Positions 1 through 5,899 of a DNA stretch of 12,873 nucleotides are shown one piece after another. The DNA comes from DASQPJ01 sp036268355. GTDB taxonomy: Bacteria > Actinomycetota > Actinomycetes > Sporichthyales > Sporichthyaceae. A program made the translations under genes and the position numbers. The DNA lies in the NCBI GenBank assembly GCA_036268355.1, contig DATAUG010000035.1, positions 1-12,873 on the forward strand. Reading direction: 5' to 3'. The notes under the pieces were generated by a model. That model had not been told where the DNA came from and ran no database searches. It saw nothing but the letters and a program-made list of their open reading frames with translations. Each line of letters opens with the position of its first letter. Positions within the stretch are counted from its first letter, which is position 1.

Positions 1-23
1 GCCCTTCCGCGACGCGGAAGGGC
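1..23. terminator. Perfect stem-loop at the window edge, probable terminator
   Basis: A perfect 10-bp stem (GCCCTTCCGC and its complement) closes a 3-nt GAC loop. It lies 26 nt past the stop codon of the sensor kinase gene, where the end of a minus-strand transcript is expected. Any U-tract on the minus strand would fall outside the window, so intrinsic termination cannot be confirmed. The stem is symmetric and could also serve a convergent plus-strand gene beyond the edge. Confidence 0.65.
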
Positions 24-49
24 GCGCGACACGCCAGAAGATGCGAAGG

Positions 50-1099
50 TCAGGCCGCGGGCAACGTGAACCGGAACGCCGCGCCGCCACCGGCCGCGCG
101 CCCCACCCCGATCGTCCCGCCGTGGGCCTCCACGATGCCGCGCGCCACGTACAAGCCGAGCCCCGTGCCGCCGAGCCGGTCGTCGTGCCAGAAGCGCTGG
201 AAGATGAGGTGCGTCTGCTCCGCAGGCACTCCACGGCCCTGATCGCTGACCGTGATCGCAACCCCCTCGGTGCACGGCTCCAAACGAACCGTCACCGTCC
301 CGGCGCCGTGCCGGCGGGCGTTGTCCAGCAGGTTCGCCACGACCTGCTCAACCTTGTCCGCGTCGACCTGCAACGCACCGACCGCCGGATCGCATTCGAT
401 CCGGAAGTCCGCCTCGGCGCCCGCCGCCAGTTGGGCCGCCACCTGACGTTCCACCAGCGCGGCCAGGTCGACCGGCCGGCGCCGCAGATCCAGTCGCCCG
501 GCCTCGATCCGGCCCACGTCGAGCAGGTCGGCGATCAACCGCGCCAGACGATCGGCGTCGGAACGGATCGCCGCCAGCATCTCGCGCCGTTCGGAGTCGT
601 CGAAGCGTTCCCACCGGCGCAGCAGGGCGGTCGTGAAGCCCTTCACCGCCGACAGCGGGGTGCGCAGTTCGTGGGCGACGGTGGCCACCAGATCGGCTCG
701 TTGCCGATCCGCACGCTCTCGGGCTCCACCGCCACGCAGGGTCACCACGACTCGGTGGACCCGACCCAACGGCTCCTCGCGGACGTAGGACGCGCACACC
801 AACAGCTCCCGAGGCCCCAGACGCAGGGTCTGCTCCGGGTGGCCCGTGCGGGTCGCCAGGCCGCCGTACGGATCGGCCACGGCCCACCAGTCGCGGCCGG
901 AGCTGTCGCAGAGCGGTAGGACGTGCGGGAGGTCCTTGCCGATCAACTCGTCGGCGGGCAGGTCGAGCAGTCGCTGGGCACGATGGTTCACCAGGATGAC
1001 CTGGCCGGTGTCGTCCGCGACAACGAGACCGTCGGGCAGCTCGTCGTAGGCGATGCGCCCGTCCAGCTCGTCACCGCAAGGGCGGCGGGATTCCCTCAC
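50..1099 (-). CDS. Soluble PAS-domain sensor histidine kinase (orphan)
   Basis: This is a two-component sensor kinase of about 349 residues. A PAS-like fold covers roughly residues 16-100 (PDGLVVADD, VNHRAQRLLDLPADELIG). The HisKA dimerisation domain follows, with the phospho-acceptor His in ATVAHELRTPLSAVKGF near residue 143. The HATPase domain has the N-box NLLDNA (about 256-261), G1 DQGRG (about 286-290) and G2 GGTGLGLY (about 310-317), so all catalytic boxes look intact. There is no hydrophobic segment, so it should be cytosolic and sense an internal signal through PAS. The frame is open up to a TTG at 1213, but codons above 1099 lose the strong third-position G/C bias. The GTG at 1099 is therefore preferred, though its Shine-Dalgarno is unclear. 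No response regulator is visible in the window. The 173 nt between it and the methyltransferase gene contain no promoter I can recognise. The kinase assignment is firm; the signal and partner are unknown. Confidence 0.9.
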   Translation of the reverse strand: MRESRRPCGDELDGRIAYDELPDGLVVADDTGQVILVNHRAQRLLDLPADELIGKDLPHVLPLCDSSGRDWWAVADPYGGLATRTGHPEQTLRLGPRELLVCASYVREEPLGRVHRVVVTLRGGGARERADRQRADLVATVAHELRTPLSAVKGFTTALLRRWERFDDSERREMLAAIRSDADRLARLIADLLDVGRIEAGRLDLRRRPVDLAALVERQVAAQLAAGAEADFRIECDPAVGALQVDADKVEQVVANLLDNARRHGAGTVTVRLEPCTEGVAITVSDQGRGVPAEQTHLIFQRFWHDDRLGGTGLGLYVARGIVEAHGGTIGVGRAAGGGAAFRFTLPAA

Positions 1100-1272
1100 C
1101 CTTGCAGGATCCCCGAAGCCGGCCGGCTGTGCGGATGGTTTGCGCCAACGGCCCGGACGCCTTGATCCGATTCGTCGGCTATTGCGGGCGTCTGTCCGAG
1201 AACCGGTGCCCAACGGATGTCATCCCGGGGAACACCGCGACATGCCGCCCACCCGGATGCTCGAAGGGGAAG

Positions 1273-2097
1273 TCATCCTTTCGGCATCGGCCGGCGTTGG
1301 GCGCGGGCCGACGCGTAGAGGCAGACCGCGGCGGCGGTGGCGAGGTTCAGGCTCTCGGCCCGTCCGTGGATGGGCACCCGGACGACCTCGTCGGCCGCCT
1401 CGGTCACCGCTGCCGGCAGGCCCCAGGCCTCGTTGCCGAAGATCCAGGCCGTCGGGCCGGCCAGCCCTCCGGAGTCCGCCAGTTCATCCAGGTCGACCCG
1501 GCCGGCCCCGTCGGCGGCGAGCACGCGCGTCCCCGCGCCACGCAACTCGGCCACCGCCTCGGACACCTCGATGTCCACCGAGATCGGCAGGTGGAACATG
1601 CTGCCCGCACCGGCGCGCACGCACTTCGCGTTGTACACGTCGACGCAACCGCGGGACAGCAGCACCGCCTGCGCGCCGGCCGCGTCCGCGGTGCGGATCA
1701 CCGTGCCAGCGTTGCCGGGGTCGCGGACCTGCGCCAGCAGCACCACGAGGTGGGGCGCCGCAGCGACGACGGTGTCCAGGCCCACGTCGAGGAACCCACA
1801 GACGGCGACGACACCCTGTGGCGTCGTGGTCTGCGCCAAGGCGTCCATGACCTGACCGGAAACGCGGTGCACCGGGGCGCCGCCGGCGGCAGCCACCAGT
1901 TCCGGGTGCCGATCGGCCGCCTCCGCGGTCACGAACAGGGCGCTGACCGTGCCGGGGCACCCCAACGCCTCCCGGACCGCCTGCGGTCCCTCGGCCAGGA
2001 ACCGGCGGTCGCGGGTCCGAAAACTCCGCTTGGCCAAGCGGGTCGCAGCCACCACCGCCGCGGCCCGAGCCGAGGTGATCTCCCCCGCGGTGGGCAT
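1273..2097 (-). CDS. TrmH/SpoU-family RNA 2'-O-ribose methyltransferase
   Basis: This 274-residue protein should transfer a methyl group from S-adenosylmethionine to a ribose 2'-OH in rRNA or tRNA. The N-terminal part (about 1-110, including RRFLAEGPQAVREAL) matches the small substrate-binding domain. The C-terminal part is the SPOUT knot: motif 1 VRDPGNAGTVIRTADAAG (124-141), motif 2 WIFGNEAWGLP (218-228) and motif 3 VPIHGRAESLNLATAAAVCL (241-260). These contain the expected Asn129, Arg135, Glu223, Ser249 and Asn251. The ATG at 2097 was chosen because residues upstream of it in the same frame only repeat rplT sequence out of frame. It starts 29 nt after the rplT stop, with no strong Shine-Dalgarno. 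The position directly behind rplT is common in actinobacteria and suggests co-expression with ribosomal protein genes. The exact nucleotide methylated cannot be read from the sequence. Confidence 0.9.
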   Translation of the reverse strand: MPTAGEITSARAAAVVAATRLAKRSFRTRDRRFLAEGPQAVREALGCPGTVSALFVTAEAADRHPELVAAAGGAPVHRVSGQVMDALAQTTTPQGVVAVCGFLDVGLDTVVAAAPHLVVLLAQVRDPGNAGTVIRTADAAGAQAVLLSRGCVDVYNAKCVRAGAGSMFHLPISVDIEVSEAVAELRGAGTRVLAADGAGRVDLDELADSGGLAGPTAWIFGNEAWGLPAAVTEAADEVVRVPIHGRAESLNLATAAAVCLYASARAQRRPMPKG

Positions 2098-2126
2098 GTC
2101 GGCGCGGCGCGACCCGAGAGCCGTCG

Positions 2127-2507
2127 TCAGGCGGCCGGGGCGTTGCGGTCGGCCGGCAAGGCGGCCTTGGCGAGTTCGACCAGAGCGGCGAACGCAGGTG
2201 GGTCCTTGACCGCCAGCTCGGCCAGCATCCGTCGGTCGACCTCGATCTGCGCAAGCTGAAGGCCTTGGATGAACCGGTTGTACGTCAGGCCGTTCTCCCG
2301 CGCGGCGGCGTTGATCCGCTGGATCCACAGGCGCCGGAAGTCGCCCTTGCGCTTCTTGCGGTCGCGGTAGGCGTAGACCAGCGAGTGGGTCACCTGCTCC
2401 TTGGCCTTGCGGTACAGCCGGGAGCGCTGGCCGCGGTAGCCGCTGGCCTGCTCGAGAACCTCACGACGCTTCTTCTGGGCGTTGACCGCCCGCTTCACCC
2501 GTGCCAT
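2127..2507 (-). CDS. rplT: 50S ribosomal protein L20 (bL20)
   Basis: This 126-residue basic protein is near the usual L20 length of about 118-128. It begins MARVKRAVNAQKKRREVLEQ and contains the conserved GYRGQRSRLYRKAKEQV, YAYRDRKKRKGDFRRLWI and INAAARENGLTYNRFI segments. L20 binds 23S rRNA early in 50S assembly, and in several bacteria it represses its own operon by binding the mRNA. The ATG at 2507 is preceded by a good Shine-Dalgarno (GAAGGAGC, 2517-2524). It follows rpmI by 83 nt in the standard infC-rpmI-rplT order. That gap is long for this operon and contains a complement to the rplT Shine-Dalgarno (separate entry). The C-terminal tail of about ten residues is Ala/Pro rich. Confidence 0.98.
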   Translation of the reverse strand: MARVKRAVNAQKKRREVLEQASGYRGQRSRLYRKAKEQVTHSLVYAYRDRKKRKGDFRRLWIQRINAAARENGLTYNRFIQGLQLAQIEVDRRMLAELAVKDPPAFAALVELAKAALPADRNAPAA

Positions 2508-2516
2508 GTCGCTGTT

Positions 2517-2588
2517 GCTCCTTCAGTGCTGCTCGAAGACGGCTGACGCGCACCACTGCGCGAATGGATCGACAACTCGCGAAGGAGC
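2517..2588 (-). promoter_or_regulatory. Possible rplT Shine-Dalgarno-sequestering structure in the rpmI-rplT gap
   Basis: In the minus-strand transcript, GCUCCUUC (2588-2581), just after the rpmI stop, is perfectly complementary over 8 nt to GAAGGAGC (2524-2517), the rplT Shine-Dalgarno. Between the arms sits a 6-bp hairpin, CGCGCA/TGCGCG with a 4-nt loop (2547-2562). If the outer helix forms, it would hide the rplT start until ribosomes finishing rpmI, or another factor, open it. This is inference from complementarity alone. No folding energy or alignment was computed. Confidence 0.35.
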
Positions 2589-2590
2589 GA

Positions 2591-2785
2591 CTACTTGCGC
2601 AGCATTTTCAGCACGCGCTTGCGGTCGCCCGGTGCCATCTCGGCCTCCATGGCCAGCCGACGGGTACGACGGGAGGACTTGTATTCGAGCAGGTGCCGAC
2701 GGTTGGCCCGTTCCCGCATCACCCGGCCGGTGCCGGTGATCTTGAAGCGCTTGCTCGCGCCGCTGTGGGTCTTGACCTTGGGCAT
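2591..2785 (-). CDS. rpmI: 50S ribosomal protein L35 (bL35)
   Basis: This 64-residue, highly basic protein matches L35 throughout: MPKVKTHSGASKRFKITGTG at the start, then the NRRHLLEYKSSRRTRRL core and a Lys/Arg-rich end (RKRVLKMLRK). It is a late-binding 50S protein. The ATG at 2785 has a moderate purine-rich Shine-Dalgarno (GAGAGAGAG) and lies 51 nt after the infC stop. Its place between infC and rplT is the near-universal bacterial order, so it should be co-transcribed from the infC leader upstream. Confidence 0.98.
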   Translation of the reverse strand: MPKVKTHSGASKRFKITGTGRVMRERANRRHLLEYKSSRRTRRLAMEAEMAPGDRKRVLKMLRK

Positions 2786-2836
2786 CGTCGGGCTCTCTCT
2801 CGATCGTTCGGCGGTTGTGGTGCAGGGGGCGGTGGT

Positions 2837-3493
2837 TCAGCCCTCGGCGGGCGGCTGCGGCTCGGCGGCGTCCATGTCAGGGGCGTCGTCCATGTCCGCG
2901 ACGTAGTCCGTGTCCGGGTCGTCGCCCATCTCGCGCTTGCGCTCGTCGCGTGCCTGCCGCGCCTCGGCCATCGCCTCGGCCTTCTTCTTCGTCGGGGCCA
3001 GGACCATCAGCATGTTCCGGCCTTCCTGACGAGGTTCGTACTCGACGATGCCGAGATCCGCCACGTCGTCGGCCAACCGCTTGAGCAGTCGGTAGCCGAG
3101 TTCGGGACGGGACTGCTCCCGGCCGCGGAACATGATCGTGATCTTGACCTTGTCGCCGGACTTGAGGAACCGGACGACGTGGCCCTTCTTGGTCTCGTAG
3201 TCGTGCGGGTCGATCTTCGGGCGCAGCTTCATCTCCTTGATGACCGTCTGCGCCTGGTTGCGCCGTGCTTCGCGGGCCTTCATCGCGGACTCGTACTTGA
3301 ACTTGCCGTAGTCCATGAGCTTGACCACCGGCGGCCGAGCCGTGGCGGCCACCTCGACAAGGTCGAGATCGGACTCGCGTGCGAGTTCCAAGGCCTTGGC
3401 GATCGGCACGATGCCGACCTGCTCGCCGTTCGGCCCGACGAGCCTGACCTCCGGGACCCGGATGCGGTCGTTGATCCGCGGTTCTGTGCTGAT
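2837..3493 (-). CDS. infC: Translation initiation factor IF-3, AUC start codon
   Basis: IF-3 binds the 30S subunit, keeps 50S away and enforces correct start-codon selection. The 218-residue product has the N-domain (RINDRIRVPEVRLVGPNGEQ, residues 6-25; KLMDYGKFKYE, 58-68), a helical linker (KAREARRNQ) and the C-domain (IKEMKLRPKIDPHDYETKKG, 85-104; MFRGREQSRPELG, 121-133). A charged, strongly acidic C-terminal tail of about 45 residues follows. The first ATG/GTG-type start in frame is a GTG at 3409. Using it would remove the first 28 residues, which are conserved IF-3 sequence. An in-frame TGA lies at 3505-3507, and no ATG, GTG or TTG occurs between it and 3409. Translation must therefore begin at ATC (3491-3493), behind GGGAGGG. 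Non-AUG infC starts are known from E. coli (AUU), where IF-3 represses itself by discriminating against that codon. The same logic is inferred here. Confidence 0.96.
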   Translation of the reverse strand: MSTEPRINDRIRVPEVRLVGPNGEQVGIVPIAKALELARESDLDLVEVAATARPPVVKLMDYGKFKYESAMKAREARRNQAQTVIKEMKLRPKIDPHDYETKKGHVVRFLKSGDKVKITIMFRGREQSRPELGYRLLKRLADDVADLGIVEYEPRQEGRNMLMVLAPTKKKAEAMAEARQARDERKREMGDDPDTDYVADMDDAPDMDAAEPQPPAEG

Positions 3494-3503
3494 GTGCCCT
3501 CCC
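3491..3503 (-). promoter_or_regulatory. infC ribosome-binding site with AUC start
   Basis: The transcript reads GGGAGGG (3503-3497), CAC, then AUC (3493-3491). The Shine-Dalgarno is very strong but lies close to the start. A CUG three codons before the AUC is the only other near-cognate candidate, and it overlaps the Shine-Dalgarno, so it is unlikely. A small 5-bp stem (GTCAA/TTGAC, 3508-3521) sits just upstream. Confidence 0.75.
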
Positions 3504-3726
3504 AGGCGTCAATCGGTTGACCCCCGGACACGAAAAAGGCTCCCGTGCCCACGCCTCACGGAAGCCGACAAACCGAACCCGGCGGTTGCATGCGCAACCG
3601 CTTACGGCGGACCCTAAGATCCGCCGGGGCCCAGGACCCGACGACCGGCTGAGGTCGATGCGGGTGGGAGTCGGACTCCGCTTTCACGCCCCGGCGAACG
3701 GATCACCGGAGAGGGCGTCGATGAGC
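3494..3726 (-). promoter_or_regulatory. Structured 5' leader of the infC-rpmI-rplT operon
   Basis: The 233 nt between the SseB-like stop and the infC start contain, in transcript order: a 6- to 7-bp stem GGCGGA/TCCGCC (3606-3625); an 8-bp stem GCGGTTGC/GCAACCGC with a GCAT loop (3582-3601); a terminator (3533-3566); and a small stem just before the Shine-Dalgarno. A TAGGGT (3616-3611) could be a -10 box, but no matching -35 is evident. An 11-codon reading frame starting at ATG 3591 (MQPPGSVCRLP) stops at 3556, inside the terminator stem region. It lacks a clear Shine-Dalgarno and its ATG sits in the second hairpin's stem and loop. I see no obvious antiterminator helix. The layout suggests conditional read-through into infC, which is inference. 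Confidence 0.55.
3533..3566 (-). terminator. Intrinsic terminator/attenuator upstream of infC
   Basis: On the minus strand a 10-bp stem, GGCTTCCGTG paired with CACGGGAGCC (one G-U pair), encloses a 9-nt loop. It is followed at once by five U residues (3537-3533). This is a classic Rho-independent terminator. It lies 160 nt after the SseB-like stop but only 39 nt before the infC start codon. It may simply end the upstream unit, or act as an attenuator if the infC promoter lies above it. Confidence 0.8.
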
Positions 3727-4491
3727 TTAGCAGCCCGAGGGGTCCGGGCGGTTGTCCAGCAGCAGTCGACCTCGGGGCAATGCGGTCGCCGGAACGATCG
3801 CCAGGTCCAGGCCCCGGTCCAGCCGGTCCCGCAGGACAGGATCGGCCGCGAGGTCCGCCGACAACCGACGTGCCAAGGGTCCGGGGTCGGGACACCGTGT
3901 CGTGTCGACGGCGAGCGCCAGCACCAGGTCCGGGCCGGAGAGCTCGTCGCCCGGTACCAACGCCGCCGCGACGATCTCCGCCTGGGCGCTCAGCCGCACG
4001 CGCAGCGCGGCCGCCAGCTCGGGGTCCTCGGCGGGCGGCTCCGGGACCCGGCCGTCGGCCAGGGCCCGCAACGCCCGACCGGTCACCACGAACGGCACCG
4101 GGCCGGCCGGGTCCAGCACCAGCAGGTCGGCGTTCTCGAACAACGCCGCCTGCGCGGCCCGGGGCGCGGTGATCGGCAAGGGCCGCGCCTGGGCGTGCCA
4201 CGACGTGAGTCGATCGAGCGAGCTGAACGCGGGCAACGCCACCCGACCGTCGGCGCCCCGCAGGGTCACCACCGCCATGTCGGTGCTCTTCTCCAGCCCG
4301 TCGGCCTCCGCCTCGGCCAACATGGCCACGATCGGAACCAGCACCCGAGCCGTCAGCAACGCGGACAACACCGGATCGGGCGGCCCGTCGTCGCGCTGCC
4401 AGGCCAGCAAGGCGGCGTTGAGCGCGGCATCCGGGGCGCCGGTGTCGTCACCGAATCCGGGATCGGTCAGCACCCGTTCCAGGTTGCTCAT
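3727..4491 (-). CDS. SseB-family protein of unknown role
   Basis: This 254-residue protein has an SseB N-terminal-type domain at about residues 45-147. It contains LTARVLVPIVAMLAEAEADG, KSTDMAVVTLRGADGRVALP, AFSSLDRLTSWH and DLLVLDPAGPVPFVVTGRAL. The rest (about 150-254) is Ala/Leu rich and resembles the C-terminal half of actinobacterial members. E. coli SseB was named for enhanced serine sensitivity, but the molecular function of this family is not established. The ATG at 4491 is preferred because it has an AAGG Shine-Dalgarno five bases upstream and is followed by the conserved LTDPGFGDD start. A GTG at 4539 would add 16 residues encoded by a GAGCGAGC-type repetitive stretch and has no Shine-Dalgarno. 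No membrane segment is seen. It lies between a PH-domain gene and infC, as in related genomes. Confidence 0.8.
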   Translation of the reverse strand: MSNLERVLTDPGFGDDTGAPDAALNAALLAWQRDDGPPDPVLSALLTARVLVPIVAMLAEAEADGLEKSTDMAVVTLRGADGRVALPAFSSLDRLTSWHAQARPLPITAPRAAQAALFENADLLVLDPAGPVPFVVTGRALRALADGRVPEPPAEDPELAAALRVRLSAQAEIVAAALVPGDELSGPDLVLALAVDTTRCPDPGPLARRLSADLAADPVLRDRLDRGLDLAIVPATALPRGRLLLDNRPDPSGC

Positions 4492-4541
4492 CGTTGCCTT
4501 GTCCCGCTCACTCGTTCCTCGCTCGCTCGAGTCGCTCACGG

Positions 4542-4565
4542 CCGGTCAGCCTTGCGGCTGACCGG
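4542..4565. repeat. Perfect inverted repeat over the PH-gene stop codon
   Basis: A 10-bp perfect stem (CCGGTCAGCC and its complement) with a TTGC loop spans the last codons and the TGA of the PH-domain gene. It ends two bases before the alternative GTG start of the SseB-like gene. No U-tract follows on the minus strand. It may be a weak terminator, an RNA 3'-end stabiliser, or a block to initiation at that GTG. Confidence 0.6.
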
Positions 4566-5016
4566 GCGTCAGGCGGCGCGCCAACCGGGCGAGCTCGCGG
4601 GCGGCCGCCGTCGCGGCCGGGCCGTCGGAGGCCTGGATTCCCATCAGCGCAACGGTTTCGCCGTCCGCGATGTCGATGAACGCCCACGGGTCGCCCGGGC
4701 GCAGCCGCACTGCCAGCACCTCGCCCCAGGAGAAGCGCCGGGTGTGGAACAGATTGACGACCTCAAGGCCTTCGGTGGTCGCCCGGACGAGGACCGAGGC
4801 GTGCCGGTTCAGGAACCAGGCGATCCCGGCGGCGAAGGCGAACACGCCGACCCGGTCGAGGAAGCTGAACGAGAACCCGCCTCCGCCGGGCAGCAGCGCG
4901 GCGACCGAACCGAACACCACCAGCAGCACCGCGGACAACGCTCGACAGAACTTGCGGGTCCGCCGCGGCCGCCAGGTGTGCGGCAGTGGCGTACCCGTCG
5001 GTTCGGGCTCGGTCAC
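4546..5016 (-). CDS. Small PH-domain membrane protein, function unknown
   Basis: This 156-residue protein starts with a hydrophilic, Arg-rich stretch (TWRPRRTRKF). Two hydrophobic segments follow at about residues 26-43 and 54-70, then a compact domain at about 71-130 (SVLVRATTEGLEVVNLFHTR, RFSWGEVLAVRLRPG, DPWAFIDIADGETVAL). This layout, two membrane helices then a PH-like domain, matches the actinobacterial bacterial-PH (low-molecular-weight antigen MTB12/CFP-6-like) proteins. No catalytic motif is seen. The GTG at 5016 lies 10 nt after the hisG stop, implying translation from the same message, and its Shine-Dalgarno is weak. The gene often sits beside hisG in relatives, but I know of no functional link to histidine synthesis. 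Confidence 0.75.
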   Translation of the reverse strand: MTEPEPTGTPLPHTWRPRRTRKFCRALSAVLLVVFGSVAALLPGGGGFSFSFLDRVGVFAFAAGIAWFLNRHASVLVRATTEGLEVVNLFHTRRFSWGEVLAVRLRPGDPWAFIDIADGETVALMGIQASDGPAATAAARELARLARRLTPGQPQG

Positions 5017-5026
5017 GGCCGGCTCG

Positions 5027-5872
5027 TCAGAGACGGCAGGCCAGGATGTCCGTGACCAGAATCGCCCGGGCGCCGACCTCCCACAGGGCGTCCATGATTC
5101 GCTGGGCGTCCTGCCGCGGGACCATCGCCCGCACGGCCACCCAGGCCGGGTCGCGCAAGGGCGAGATGGTCGGCGACTCGATCCCCGGCGTCAGCTTGAC
5201 CGCGGCGTCGACCCCGGTCACCGGGACGTCGTAATCCATCATCACGTAGCGCCGAGCGACCAACACGCCCCGCAGCCGCCGCAGCAGTTGGTCGAACGTC
5301 GGGTCGACGGCCGCCCCGGAGCGGCGCACCAGCACCGCCTCGGACCGCAGGATCGGTTCGCCGATCAGCTCGAGGCCTGCCTGGCGCAACGTGGTGCCGG
5401 TCTCCACGACGTCGGCGATCACGTCGGCCACGCCGAGTTGGATCGACACCTCCACCGCGCCGTCGAGCCGGATCACCTCGGCACTCACCCCGTGCTCCGC
5501 CAGGTGCTTGGCGACCAGACCGGGGAAAGAGGTGGCCACCCGAAGGCCGGCGAAGTCCTTGACGGAGGCACCGACGCCGGGCAGCGCCGCGTAGCGGAAC
5601 GTGGAGACGGCAAAGCCGAGCGCGAGAATTTCCTCGGCCGCGGCACCGGAGTCCAGCAGCAGGTCGCGTCCGGTGATCCCGACGTCGAGCCGCCCGGATC
5701 CCACATAGATCGCGATGTCGCGGGGGCGCAGGAAGAAGAACTCGACGCCGTTCGCCGGGTCGGCGAGCACGAGCTCCCGCCCGTCGACGCGTTGCCGATA
5801 GCCGGCCTCACGCAGCATCGCCGCCGCCGGGTCGGCCAACGAGCCCTTGTTGGGCACGGCAATGCGCAGCAT
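5027..5872 (-). CDS. hisG: ATP phosphoribosyltransferase, long regulatory form
   Basis: HisG condenses ATP and PRPP to phosphoribosyl-ATP, the first and feedback-inhibited step of histidine synthesis. The 281-residue length is that of the long form, which needs no HisZ. Motifs are VPNKGSL (6-12), DVGITGRDLL (63-72), the PRPP-binding ADVVETGTTLR (153-163) and YVMMDYDVP (209-217), which leads into the C-terminal ACT-like histidine-binding domain (about 206-281). The ATG at 5872 has GAGGT five bases upstream. It follows hisE by 27 nt, so the first two pathway enzymes are co-expressed. No other his genes are in the window, which fits actinobacteria where hisE-hisG stand apart from the main his cluster. 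No T-box or leader peptide is seen before it. Confidence 0.97.
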   Translation of the reverse strand: MLRIAVPNKGSLADPAAAMLREAGYRQRVDGRELVLADPANGVEFFFLRPRDIAIYVGSGRLDVGITGRDLLLDSGAAAEEILALGFAVSTFRYAALPGVGASVKDFAGLRVATSFPGLVAKHLAEHGVSAEVIRLDGAVEVSIQLGVADVIADVVETGTTLRQAGLELIGEPILRSEAVLVRRSGAAVDPTFDQLLRRLRGVLVARRYVMMDYDVPVTGVDAAVKLTPGIESPTISPLRDPAWVAVRAMVPRQDAQRIMDALWEVGARAILVTDILACRL

Positions 5873-5899
5873 GCAGACCTCGGATCGGGGCGGGGATCG

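Noticed and set aside
1100..1272. Extension of the sensor kinase upstream to the TTG at 1213, and a 6-bp GACGCC/GGCGTC repeat in the same stretch.
   Set aside because: Codon bias collapses upstream of 1099 and the stem has a long loop, so neither a longer protein nor a regulatory hairpin is well supported.
3684..3728. Coding-like sequence KLIDALSGDPFAGA just after the SseB-like stop in another frame, suggesting a frameshifted C-terminus.
   Set aside because: The SseB-like protein already ends at the expected place (RGLDLAIVPATALPRG...). The tail is short, and nothing in the family requires it.
3517..5055. Long plus-strand open frame (512 codons) antisense to the SseB-like and PH-domain genes; similar ones at 4670-6100, 7592-8650 and 11308-12648.
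   Set aside because: The translations are Arg/His/Gln/Gly-rich with no known motif and mirror real minus-strand genes. They are GC-driven shadows.
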